Source: Melampsora larici-populina 98AG31 (lineage: Eukaryota > Basidiomycota > Pucciniomycetes > Pucciniales > Melampsoraceae). Taken from it: 64,000 bases of DNA. Where the stretch lies: positions 96,824 to 160,823 of the forward strand of contig NW_006768841.1 of assembly GCF_000204055.1 (NCBI RefSeq), written 5' to 3'. The notes under the pieces were generated by a model that saw only the letters and a list, made by a program, of their open reading frames with translations, was not told the DNA's origin and did not search any database. This document shows positions 23,459-35,172 of the stretch, piece by piece. A program made the translations under genes and the position numbers. Numbering within the stretch: the first letter of the stretch is position 1; every line of letters starts with the position of its first letter.

Positions 23459-25814
23459 TCAGCTGGGGATGTGATTGGGCCCAAGGAGCGGAGTCGTCTC
23501 TGACTCTGAGGAAACTGTATCACTTCTATACCGGCTCCACCATCTATTGGTAAAGGCTGTGTTTTGCACTTTCTTTCTAAGTCGTGGTAGCCATGATGTC
23601 CAGGATCCTTGAGATAGGCTGGGAGTCTCACCTGATGAAGCTTGATCGCTCCAGCCAGGTCCTCGGACACCGGAAGGGGGTTCTGCTCTCAAGTCAGCAT
23701 TACCTGAGGTATCTACACCTTTAACAGATGTAGCTTCAACTTCTGGTTGTTTTGGAACTTCAGGTGTATGTTTGCCTGGCTTAACTAGGTTCTGCTCTGA
23801 TTGATATGCAGGTTTGGTCTTTGGTGTTGATTCAGGGACTGTCTTTTGTGTTGGTCCGTCTACGGCTGATGGCTTTGCTGTTGTGGTCGCTTCTTTGTTC
23901 TGATGTCCTTTCCTTTCACGTCCAAAAAACCAATCCAAGATCTTTTGCATAAACCTTTTAAACGACCAACCCGGATATCTCAAGTCTGCAGGATTTTGGG
24001 TTACGGGTCAAAATAATAATTAGCTTCAATCCTTCAAAACAAGAGCTTGATAAGTGTAATCTTGATAATACAGAAGTCCTTTCTTACCTGCAGATTCCAA
24101 AATCTTGTTACGTTTGAATATTTTATCAGCACTTCTTATTGCGTTATTTTTGGCATTTCGAGTAGTTTTTTCCCACGACTTGATCGCAAACGCAGCTTTT
24201 TTAATCTCAGGATCTTTGAGGGCCTTTGCTTCTTTGACAAATTGTCTCTCAGCTTGTTTTATGACTTCAGGATCAGTCGATTCTGCTGTTGCATGTGGAT
24301 CCAGTTTTTTAATTATGCTACGCATCCTCCCATTGAACTTCTCCTCACCCTTAATCTTCTTGAATCTTTCCAAGACTTTCGGATACAACTCGTTGAACTT
24401 TTGAGCTGCTTGTTTTTCATAGAACATCCAATCATCAAGATTTTGTGCCACAGTTTCGTCAAAAAATGCTGCCTTTCTCACATATTCGGCATCGGTGAGC
24501 TTGGCAAGGGCTCCTGGTGCGAGTGATTCACTAGAAATAAGCTTCTGTGCATCCTCATAGGCGAGGTTGAAAGCTTGGTCGTAAGTTGATTTGGCCGTCT
24601 GCAGTTTCGTGTATCTCGTTCTGAATTCGGTGCCTAGGTCCGATGCTCCCGCTTTTTTGATGAAATCTTTTTCAAGCGAGTTTCGTATATTTTGGGAGAA
24701 CGTTGTGAAATATTCCTGAGAGAATTTACCCTTCGATACAAGCACTTCATTCCTCTTCTTGACCAAATTCTCAATATCTAAATCAATGCGATCTGCACTT
24801 TCACCTGCAGCCGCGTAGAAAGCATCTTTTTGAGCCGAGTAATAATTTCGTGCGAGGTCGTCCAACTTTCTGGTATTTTTACGCACATTGACATCCCTCT
24901 CTGAAATGTATCGGAGAAGTTCATAAGGAGGGAGTTTTTGCACTTCAGCTGGCTTGAGATATTTAAAATCTATACGGAAAGCCTTGCCGAGTCCTTTTGC
25001 AAATATTGGAGGTAGATCAGGCGCTCCCGGCGCTTCCAAATTTGTAGTTCGTTGAGGATATTTGAGTGGATTATTTTCCATGTTCAACTTTTCGTAATCT
25101 TGCTTGACTCGAGCCCAAATTTCAAGGCGTTCGGCGCCACTCTTGAGACTCTGCAGTATTTTTCCATCTTCTCCGCCAGAACCTCCAGTGGAAGGACTAC
25201 CCTTCTTGTCTAGAGGTTCAGCTGAGACATCTTTGGATTTTGGGGGTTGCTCAGAGCTTTTGGTGCCCTCGTGCACTGGTGGAGTGGACTTGGAGTCATC
25301 AACTTGACTAGCCAACAATCTTACATCCGCACCAGAGAGATCATTCTTTGGCTGTTCACGGAGTGCGTCAAGACTATTAAGGTGACCATTGCCCATGGCC
25401 CCGGCAACTTCTGAATCCTCTAAGCCGGTCTTTGGACGTTTAACAACCGCGGTGGTTCCAATGTTTCTACCTATGAAGCGTCAAATACGTTTGGTTTCAG
25501 CTATCACCTCAAAACCAGGTATAAAATCTAATAAGAGTTCCATCACCATCTGGGGTTTGATGCGAGAAATCACTGGATACTTGAAGAACTGTTCAAGTCA
25601 TGAATCAGATAGAGAATAAGCTAATGTTCAGCAATTGGAACTAGCTGTTGTACACACCATCATCCCCATGGGCAGTAGCTCCAAGAATTTTGGCGTCTTC
25701 AGCAGCACATAGTGCGTTAGACATAGGGTGTCCCGTAACACAGAACTTCAGATTGGAAATGGTCCATAGAAGCAATATGTCCTTCAAGGTTGACTTCCAA
25801 AGGATCTTCATCAT
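23459..25814 (-). CDS. Putative secreted protein, tandem paralogue 1
   Basis: Three exons in phase: 25814-25658, 25470-24088, 23985-23459. The N-terminus is short, basic, then hydrophobic (LKDILLLWTISNLKFCV), consistent with a signal peptide. The mature part begins after a PKTGLEDSEVAGAMG segment. The centre is Lys/Ala/Glu-rich and helical, followed by a Trp-containing motif (YPGWSFKRFMQKILDWFFGRERKG) and a Pro/Ser/Thr-rich tail. No enzyme domain is seen. A second copy with the same exon structure lies at 27163-29454. A tandem family of secreted proteins without known domains is what one expects of lineage-specific effector candidates in a plant-pathogenic rust; that role is inference. Confidence 0.75.
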
Positions 25815-26219
25815 GAGTGCTTTGGCACTGATTTCTTTTCGAAGATATATTACGCCTTAGAAGTATGGATCAGTACAAAGAGTATATATGTGTTAAGGGT
25901 GTATTACAGGCTGATATTGTCAACTGGAGCCAGATGAATTGGAGTCAAGGTAATGGATGTATTTGAAAGGAACTGAAATATATTTGAAGTTGTGAAATAT
26001 AGAAGAGTAAATGATCAAAGACCTTGGTTAATACTTTGAAAGTTTACGCGAATTGCCAAGTATAAGTAACGATTCGGAATTGAAGTGGGCAAAAAGAACA
26101 GAGGGACCGTATATAAGCTAGTTTTAAGAAGTCTCTTGAAAAAAGAACAAACAAAAGATATAGAGAAGTTACAAGCCAAGATGGACAGAAGTTGAGCTGG
26201 CGCTTGATGTAATGACATG

Positions 26220-26440
26220 AGATAAGGAGTGCTGCGTACTTCAGCTGAGGCTTGAAACGCAGCGAAGCGAACCAACTGAATGTCAACAAAACTCGTTTTA
26301 CGCCAAGCTGTCTCATGATTCCTCGTCGCGACAACTGACAACCATACTCAGCGATGTCGCATCGACAGATGTAGGCTATCCATGCGCAATTAGCTGATCA
26401 AGTCCGATATGACTTTATGTTTCAGTGATGTGTATGTCTT
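26220..26440. repeat. Upstream segment repeated beside the tandem paralogues
   Basis: Sequence around GACAGATGTAGGCTATCC is repeated in diverged form at about 29880-30090 and again at about 30150-30400. It therefore marks the segmental duplication that produced the paralogues and a third, gene-less partial unit. Confidence 0.55.
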
Positions 26441-27162
26441 TTTTGAGCGAGCTTGTTGGAGCCTCACAGAATCTCAAGACGTGAATCCCTAGGAAAACTC
26501 TAGTCCGGGACGGCTCACAGCTGGGGATTGTGCTCATCGCAACAGTCCATCCTCGTTACGAGGGTAGCTTTCACTTCTGACAACGTCGTCCACTGAAGTG
26601 TTCAGATGCATTTCAAGATAATCTCGTCAATCTTTTGGACATTCTTGGGCTTTTTCTACCAAACCTTGAGGGATATCTTGACCTGCGTCTATCTGACCAC
26701 AATTCCGAGAAAGAATGCTTAATATCCAGTAACTGATGTATACAAGTGTTACAGTCAATTTCACAAAGCTTGGAAAGAATTCCACGCCAATTTGCCCAAG
26801 TTTGGCGGGCAAAAGTTTCCAAGCTTTCTGCAATCGACTGTATAAACGTTGCGAGAAGAAAAATGAATGATATAAAAAAGTGAGCGTGGTAAAGGAAAAA
26901 GAGAAGAGTCCTCTGATAAAAGAATCAATGTGATGGAAAATTTACGCAAGAGTAATGTATATGGTGTCATCAAAAGTTAAATCTACATCCTGATAGATGC
27001 ATGCTGTGAGATAAACCTTATGCACTGTGGAGAATTGGACGACAAATCATTCCACCGCTTGATCAAGTGTCAGCGCTTTGTCAACTGAACTTGGGGCGCC
27101 TTTGAAAGCTGGTGGTTTCATGTTGTGGTGTGGACAGGTTGGACTTTCTCTTCAGCAGGCGG

Positions 27163-29454
27163 TCAGAATGGACCCAAGTAGTTGTCATCTGGGTCTGGAG
27201 CCTTTCCTGAGGGAGGTCTATTGCTTCTGAACCATGAAAACCATCCATTGGGAGAGGCCGCGTTTTGAACAGATTGAGCTTCGTTCTCTACAGGTTGGAC
27301 TTTAATTTTCTCTTCAGCGGGCCGTGAGAATGGACCCAAGTAGTTATCGTCTGGGTCTAGAGCCTTTTCTGAGGGAGGTCTATTGCTCCTGAACCGGGAA
27401 AGCCATCCATTGGGAGAGGCCGTGTTTTGAACAGATTGAGCTTCGTTCTCCACCGGTTGGACTTTCTTTCCGGACCACGGTAGCCATGATTCCCAATATC
27501 CTGGAGATCGGTTGGGGCTCTCGGCTGATGAGGCTTGTTTGGTCCAGCTAGAGGGCCAGAATCTGTAGGCACGGGAAGGGTTTTCTTTCAGTTCAGCATC
27601 ACCTGGGGTATTTACACTTTTGCCAGATGTCGAAGCTTCAGGTGTGTGTTTGCCCGGGCTAACTAAGTCCTTCTCCAATTGATCCGCAGGTTTGGTAACA
27701 TCCTTTGTTGCTGCTTCAGAGGCGCCTACTGGTCTATCTCCTGTTGTTGTCTTGACTTTTGTAGTCTTCTGTTTGCTTTGCTGTCCTTGAGAAGGGTTTT
27801 CTTTCAGTCCAGCACCACCTGGGGTCTTTACACCTTTGCCAGATGTTGCTTCAACTGCTGGTTGTTTTGAAACTTTAGGTGTGTGTTTGCCCGGGCTACC
27901 TAAGTTCTTCACGCTTGTAGTCGATGTTTTGTTTTGTTGTCCTTTTCTCCCAAGCCTGAAAATCCAAGCAAAGATCTTTTTGAAAAACTTTGTAAACGAC
28001 CAACCTGTGTGCTTATATCTCAAGGCTTTAGCATTTGAGGTTAGGGGTTAGAATGAGTTAGCTTCAATCAACCAAGAATCTTGTGATAAAGCAGGGGTCC
28101 CTTCTTACCTGAAGATTCCAACAGCTTATTACGTTTGAAGAATTGATCAGCACTTCTTAAAGCAGCACTCTCAGCTTTTGCAGCACTTTGTTCAGCAAGT
28201 TTGATTGCAAGAACAGCACGTTGAAGTCCTTCATCTTTTAGATTCTTTGCTTGCTCCTTTATGAACTCCTTTTGAGCAGCCAACTCTATTGTTGATTCTG
28301 AATCCGTTGATCCTCCTCTTCCTTTACTGCCTTTCAATATTTGGGTTATGGCCCCCATCCTCTCATCAAATAGCGCATCACCATTACTTTTTATGAAGGT
28401 GGTTTTTGCTTCCCCAAACCATCTACTTCTTAAGTCACGTAGATATTCTTCCGCACTCATCCACTTGTTATAGTTTTGAAGCACCTTTTTGTCAGATGCT
28501 GCTGCTTGCTTTATGTATTGCGTATTTGAGAGCTTTGAGAGTGCTTCTGGTGTAAGCAGTCCTTTGGATGCTACCGAAGTTGTAGGCTTTTTATTTTTTG
28601 GAGTAGATTTGACTGGATTTTCTTTGGTGTCCTTCACGCTGGAAGGTTGAGCATCCTTCACGCTGGGAGGTTGAGTATCCTTCACACTGGGAGGTTGAGC
28701 ATCCTTCAAATTTGCCTTGGAAGCTTCCAAAGTACTGTGAGCTGCTGAGGTCTCTTTGCTATCTTGCCCAGGAATCTTCGACCCTTGCCCATTTGCTGCT
28801 TCAGGATTTTGAGTTGCAGGTTTGACACTTTCATCTACATGAGGAGATTTATCAGGGATATCTTCAACCGGTCCTTTGTTGGGTTCCATGGGTTGCTTGG
28901 AGCTTTTTGAGATCTTGGGCATTGGTTCAGTAAACTTGGAGTCATCGACTTGACTGGCCAACAATTTTCCATCTGAGCCAGATAAATTTGGCTGTTCATG
29001 GAGTGCGTCAAGACTATTAAGGTGACCCTTCCCCATGGCCCCGGCAACTTCTGAATCCTCTAAGCCGGTCTTTGGACGTTTGACAGCTGCAGTGGCTCCA
29101 ATGTTTCTACCTATGAAGTGTCAAATACGTTTGATTTCAGCTATCACATCAAAACAAGGTATCAAATCTAATGAGAGTTCCATCACCATCTGGGGTTTGA
29201 TGCGAGAAAGCACTGGATACTTGAAGAACTGTTCAAGTCATTAATCAGATAGAGAATAAACTAATGTTCAGAAACTGGAACTCTCTGTTGTACACACCAT
29301 CATCCCCATGGGAAGTAGCTCCAAGACTTTTGGCGTCTTCAGCAACACGTAGTGCGTTAGTCATAGGGTGTCCCTTAACACAAAACTTCAGATTGAAGAT
29401 GGCCCATAGAAAAAATACGTCTTTTAAGTTTGACTTTGAAAAGATCCTCATCAT
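27163..29454 (-). CDS. Putative secreted protein, tandem paralogue 2
   Basis: Three exons parallel to paralogue 1: 29454-29298, 29110-28109, 28025-27163. The N-terminus (LKDVFFLWAIFNLKFCV) is signal-peptide-like. Shared landmarks are the start of exon 2 (MGKGHLNSLDALHEQ) and the motif after intron 2 (HTGWSFTKFFKKIFAWIFRLGRKGQ). The exon-2 core is shorter than in paralogue 1 and has three copies of a Lys-Asp-(Ala/Thr)-Gln-Pro-(Pro/Ser)-Ser-Val unit. The C-terminus holds a duplicated ~45-residue unit (VQPVENEAQSVQN...DPDDNYLGPF). Internal repeat growth and divergence suggest fast evolution. Function unknown. Confidence 0.75.
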
Positions 29455-29879
29455 GAGGGATTTGAGGCCGATTTCGTTCCTGGATAGGTTTTCTTCTTAC
29501 TGTTAGGGATCACTGGACATGTACTAGATGCGGTAAAAGTCTATTATAACAGACCAATCACTATTTGAAGCGGGAGGTGGAAAAGGGGAAAGTATTGAAT
29601 TTATTCGACCAGGAGATGTAAGACTTTCCAAGTTGAGCAAGGTAGATGCGTAAACAATTGAAGACCTTGGTTGATAGTTTGAAATAAATAATAAATAACA
29701 ATTTTAGTGATGAAGTGACGAAAAAAGAACAAAACAACCAGATGTACTAGTGTAAAGTGAAGTCTTCTAAAGGAAGGTAGAATAGATATAATATAGACAA
29801 ATGCAAACACAAAGAAGGTGATGAAGTTGAGGTGGGCGTTGCCAATATAACGTGAGAAGAGAATGATTGTGGACATGAC

Positions 29880-30400
29880 TAATCTGAATTATACTGAAGC
29901 GAAGCGAAACAGGATAATCAACTTCTCACTCGCCTCGTCAACGCCAATGAAGCGTGTGTTCACTCCGAGCTGTGTCGCCGTCCCTTGCCCCTACTCCTGA
30001 CAAGCGTGTTCAGCAATGTTTCTACGACAGATGTAGGCTACCTATTCAGATTTAGAATGGGTTCGATGTGTGTGTTCCAGTGAAGGATATGCACCTTTAT
30101 TGATTGCGAGCATGTTGTTTGCTTTCGAATTCAAGCCTCATAGACAGCATTGAGAAGTGAAAGATGAGACGCGCTGCGTACCTGACTCAGCTAAGGCTCA
30201 CCCAATCAAAGCAAAGCTAAAGAACTAAACTCGCACTCCTCTCGTCAACGCCGACGGAACTTGGTTGGCCTCGGTCTCCGTTCTGATCCGTTGCCACTAA
30301 ATGATGCAAATTCAGTGATGTCGCTCCAACGCATGTAGGCTATCTATCCGCGGTTATACCAAGCACGATGTGAGTTGTGTTCCAGTGATGGATTGAATCA
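29880..30400. repeat. Two further diverged copies of the paralogue upstream segment
   Basis: Copies at about 29880-30090 and 30150-30400 share the GATGTAGGCTA(C/T)CTAT core and the GTGTTCCAGTGA tail. The second one has no gene attached. Confidence 0.5.
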
Positions 30401-30622
30401 GATCTCTAAAGAGAGAAACTCCGACCCGCCACACCTAAGTTTGCCCTGAGAGGGAGATATGTGGGTCGGTACTTTGAAGCTCACCTTCACTCGTTCTGGC
30501 CCGAACCGATCGATTCCTCAACGCCCATCATCACCCTCACCCACCTCGACCTCGACCTCGACCGCAACGTCGACAGCAACCTCAACCTTGGCCGTCCCAC
30601 AACCTCAACATAGACTCAAACA

Positions 30623-31955
30623 ATGCCTAAATCGAAGGCTTATGCCAACCCCTTACCTTCCAATGCCGATGAACAACGCTATAGTGCTAAATGTCAGGAA
30701 TTGCGTACCAAGATTCGTGAGATTGAACGCGTACGTCCTTTGTGTTCTGTTTGCTTTTCTCCTAGCGTATCACCCCATCATCCGTTGCTTGTCTTCTTCG
30801 AATTAAATTCACATATGCTGTTACTTCTTTCGGTTCAGGAAAACCAAATCGTACAGTTGAAAATCGTCAGATCGAAGAAAAACATACAACGCCTTCGGAT
30901 TGAGAGATCGTGAGTGGGTTTCCAGTTGTTTTGTGGTCCTTTTTCAATCATCTTATGGATCTCGGATATAATTGAATTCCACTTCCTGAAGTGTGCTGTA
31001 TGATGCTTTGGCTACCATCACTACGTCCGCTGCCCAATCGTCGGGTCTCGTGCCATCCTCTGCCAATCCTCCTGCGACCTCATCATTACCTCCTATCAAC
31101 ACGAATCATCAACAGGCCCCTCAATCAACAACTCCAACGCCTCAAAATCTTGATCCTCACACGTCTTCGCACGAGACTCTTTCGGCCCCTATCCAGGCCT
31201 CTACCACTCCGATAGATGATATTCATTCAGTACCCGGCCGAGGACATGTTACATCAATCGACGCAACCAATCCCTCCTCTAGCAATGGTGTTAATAGCGC
31301 CTTGAATTCTACTGGCGTCAATATCAATGGACACACTGCCGTTCCACAGAATCAATACCCTTCACATAGTGGCTCAGCGAATCACTACCATCAAAATCAA
31401 CCGGTAGAACTCCTCTCGGTAGAGCCCGCCACAGCTCCTGTGCATTCTGTCGCTCAGACAATTCCTCTTCAATCTCGTCGCAGCCCGAACCACGAAGCCT
31501 CTCCAATTCAACCTCCCAGCGCCTCCACTGGCCACTATCAACAACCACATCAAGCCCAGCCCACTTATCCACCCTCAAACCATAGTGCTCCCACTTCGGC
31601 TACAAGTTACCACGCGCCCCATGCAGCATACCAAAATGCACACCCACACCCTACATCTACTACTCATTCGGCGGCTGGTATCGATAGCAATGGCGATAGG
31701 CATATGGCCATGCCAGATGACCCTCGGGGTCTTGAGGACGCTGATGGTGCAGGTGGTGGCGAGGGGTCTGAAGAAGAGGAGGAAGAGGGCGAAGAAACAG
31801 TTGAAGAATTTGATCAGCAAGGGCCGCGTGAGGAGGCCGAAGACGAAGAAGATGCTGAGGATGATGAGGGAGTAAATGAAAATGGCGCTCAGCATCCCAT
31901 GTCGCACAACTTTCAAGAGCATATGGCGATGGAAACATCCGAGTCAACGTACTGA
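30623..31955 (+). CDS. INO80F-like coiled-coil protein with acidic C-terminus
   Basis: Three exons: 30623-30730, 30839-30909, 30992-31955, in phase. Residues ~20-70 form a helical motif (RYSAKCQELRTKIREIER, then ENQIVQLKIVRSKKNIQRLR, then a VLYDAL end). This resembles the helical domain of the INO80 chromatin-remodelling subunit F and Nhp10-like fungal proteins, as I remember that family. The rest is disordered: Pro/Ser/Gln/His-rich, then a Glu/Asp-rich stretch (EEEEEEGEE) near the C-terminus, as common in chromatin proteins. The assignment is from motif memory and should be treated as probable, not certain. Confidence 0.55.
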
Positions 31956-32673
31956 GATTGCCTGTTGAAAATGCAGTCAAAGACAACGCCACAAATTACG
32001 TAGCTCATCTAGGATGGACTGAAGTTTTGTAATTAAAGTTAACAAATAACGTTGTATTATATTGTCCAATGATCATCACCATCTGACGGTACCACCCGAG
32101 TTACTGTACGTTGCGGGATCTTTGACAAAATGCTTGCCTGACTCGTCTCAAAATAGCGAATATACGTTTGAAGCCTTCAATGTGCTAATCTGCCAACAGA
32201 CCTGCAGGCCTTGAATTGTATGAATCAAAACACCAAGACTGAGACCCTGGAATTCAAAAAGAGTAAGGTTATGGACAACAGGAAATGTAAAGGTATACAG
32301 TGACTGTTCTGGGGATACTCTCCTTAAATTGAGAAGTGATTGAGGAGATCTATCTTTGGCATGTGTTCTGTTGAGTCCACATATCCTGACATCCGTATAT
32401 ACATTTTGGCCAGCATTAACTGATGACTTTCCTGAAGAGTCCAGCACAACTTTTTCATCAAGGTCATCCGCATCAACCGCTGAGGAACTCGAAGCAGTGG
32501 AAATCTGTATCGATTCTCTTCCAGACTTAAGGTTAAGTGTGACTTTTAGCCTTTAAGGATAAAATTCGATTATGCTATGGCTTGTGATATGTTTGTCGAC
32601 ATTAACCGATTTGAAGCAGCCACTCTTTCTCATTCCTTTGCTTCTTTTCCTGCTTGTGGTCAGCTTGATCGAT

Positions 32674-34042
32674 ATGCCGCCCAAGGGTCCAAGAAACCTT
32701 ATCAATTTTGCCGGTCGTCTAAGATGTAGGAGCCGATTCGAGACATCAAAATTTGATAATGCCATGTCAACTTCAGTCCTTGGCCTTAATCCGAGCTTTC
32801 CTAGATCGCGTTGGCTTTCCCTTCCCTCGACATCTATAAACGGATCGGATCACAAGAATACTGGCCGTAGACAAGCTGTGCGAATCATGGAGGTTTCTCC
32901 TAGGGACGGCCTTCAGAATGAACCCAACATTCTACCAATACCAGTAAAAGCTGAACTGATCAGAAAACTCGTAGATCTAGGCCTACGGCACATCGAGGTC
33001 GGAAGTTTCGTGTCACCTAAGTGGGTTCGTGTCCCAGAATTCGAATCCTTCCAGAACAATTCAAACACTCAACAATGGAACCTTTCGCTAGGTGCCCCAA
33101 ATGGCTTCTACTGCCGAAATCATCTGCCACCCAGACATTATATCGTCCAAGTTAGGATCAAACCCCACCTTTAGTGTATTGATGCCCAACCGTAAGGGAC
33201 TAGATGGATTCAAAGCTGCCAATTTCGAGGAATCACCTCATCGTGAACCTGTCGTAGACGAGATCGCACTTTTTGCCTCGGCTACCGAAGGCTTCAGTCA
33301 GGCCAACCTCAACTCGTCAGTTTCAGATTCCATTGAGAAAATGCGACCAGTGGCCGAAGAAGCCCAAAGGCTGGGTCTGACCATCCGAGGTTACGTGAGT
33401 TGTGTGTTTGGATGTCCATTCGAAGGAAAAGTGGACTTTAAGCAAGTTGCATCAGTATCACAAGCGCTCTTTGATCTCGGCTGTTACGAAGTGGCAATCT
33501 CAGACACCATCGGAGTAGCGGTCCCGTCGCAGGTCACCGACTGTCTTGACCATATGATAAAATCCGGCATTGACCCTGGTCGTCTGGGGATCCACTGTCA
33601 CGACACCTTTGGGACCAGTCTAGCAAACATCCTAACAGCCGTGAGTTTGGGCGTCAAGACTGTGGACTCGAGCATTGGAGGTATAGGCGGTTGTCCATAC
33701 TCTCCAGGTGCCACTGGCAGTTGAGTATATTCATCATCAGCAACTGTGATATCAAGATGTTGCAGACTTCAGCTGATGTTTCTGACACGATGCTCAATTC
33801 CAGACGTTGCAACTGAAGACGTGGTATATGCACTCGAGTCTTCTGGATACTCTACTGGCATCCTGGATGGTCCGATCTCAGGCCACACAGTCTTAGGGAA
33901 CGACCCGGCATTGTTGAAGAAATTGGAACCCTTGGCTGATGCAGGAAATTGGATCAATTCCAACCTGGGTCGTTCAAATTCAAGCCGTGTGGGAAGAGCC
34001 GTCTTGGCAAGAAAATCCCGTCGAGAAAAACAGGCATCATAG
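32674..34042 (+). CDS. HMGCL: Hydroxymethylglutaryl-CoA lyase
   Basis: Three exons: 32674-33024, 33092-33719, 33804-34042, about 405 residues. The basic N-terminus suggests a mitochondrial targeting peptide. Catalytic and metal-binding features are present: RDGLQNE (Arg-Asp), [12 protein letters not shown] across intron 1, GIHCHDTFG (the two metal-binding His), and [15 protein letters not shown] across intron 2, carrying the catalytic Cys and the metal-binding Asn. It splits HMG-CoA into acetyl-CoA and acetoacetate in the last step of leucine degradation. An upstream in-frame Met at 32572 would add a hydrophobic stretch; 32674 was chosen because it gives a targeting-like N-terminus. The gene is intact. 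Confidence 0.93.
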
Positions 34043-34590
34043 CCTCCCTTGTTTTTTCGTTGGTCGATTATTGATCCATGTTTTGTTTTCTTTTCACTTA
34101 TCTGACATCTCTTATCGCATTTCATTATATGTTTGAGTATGTAGTACGGCCTTCATGTAATTCCTACACGTGTTTTGTCAACTATTTGCATTTTTTGTAA
34201 TTTTATGCTGTGTGTGACTCCCACAAGTTGACATGGATCGTTGTACCCTACCTGTGAGCAACACGCAAACCCCGCCGCTGAAAACTGGGGCAGCGCGGCG
34301 GAGGCGTGGCGGTCCCACCGCACCCTCAGTGTGAAGGGTCTTCACTGGGGTGAAACCGCTGCGCAGCACGGTTTTCACTGCGGTCCGACCTCGCCGCTGC
34401 CCCATGGAGGGCACCCCAGCAGGAACGCAGGGTCGCAGTTACCCATACTGTACATAGGTCATTAGTACGGTGGCCGAGGGGCGCCACATGCGCCATAACC
34501 TCAAAATACAAAAATCGCACTTGAAACTCACCCTGAAAGCCCCGCCAAACGTATCCCGACCCCAGTCCGTGGCGCCGCTAACTTAACTAA

Positions 34591-34636
34591 GTCCCTCCTC
34601 CTCGCAGGCGTCCTCCGGAGCCTGCGGAGGAGGGAC
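34591..34636. repeat. Subterminal hairpin, left end of helicase element
   Basis: GTCCCTCCTC...GAGGAGGGAC, a 46-bp imperfect palindrome with inner arms CGCAGGC/GCCTGCG, about 125 bp from the tip. It is matched at 41061-41106. Confidence 0.85.
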
Positions 34637-34933
34637 TTACGACTTATCGAGTTGTTTCAGCCTGAGTAGATTCCCAAAATCCAGATTTTCAAACATTTGA
34701 AACTGGACCTACATTATTACCTTCATCATTGCTTTGTTGAAAAATCTGAACAGACCAAAAAATTCTCGCACATCCTGTACATAGTCTCATCAACATGATC
34801 ACATTGGTTAATATGATTCTTTTCCTTCAATCATCAGATTGAAATCTGTAACAATTTTTGAAGTCGATTGTACCACTGCGGAGGCGGTTGAATCCGAAAG
34901 ATGCCCAAAAGGTTTTGGACGATGGCAAAAGAG

Positions 34934-35035
34934 AGAGAACCATGTCAAAAGAGAGAGGCGATCAAGGAGTAAGAGGGAGGGAGAGAGAGCGTCGTTTTGA
35001 TTACGAGAGAGAGAGAGACAGACTCGTTTGTCTGT
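34934..35035. repeat. GA-rich low-complexity tract upstream of helicase copy 2
   Basis: Runs of GAGAGAGA occur twice within 100 bp just upstream of the helicase start. It could be promoter-associated, but nothing proves it. Confidence 0.5.
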
Positions 35036-35172
35036 GAGACACGGTGCAAAAGTTTCAAGGGAGGGATTGGTCCTGGCTCAAGCTTTTGAAAAGCATACGA
35101 AAAATCAAGCTTTCAGCCCGGTTCTCAAGTTACCCAACCGATCAACTCACGGCGTGTCGACGTTGCTTTTCA

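Noticed and set aside
24047..24526. 159-codon + strand ORF
   Set aside because: Antisense to the secreted-protein exon 2, explained by its codon composition.
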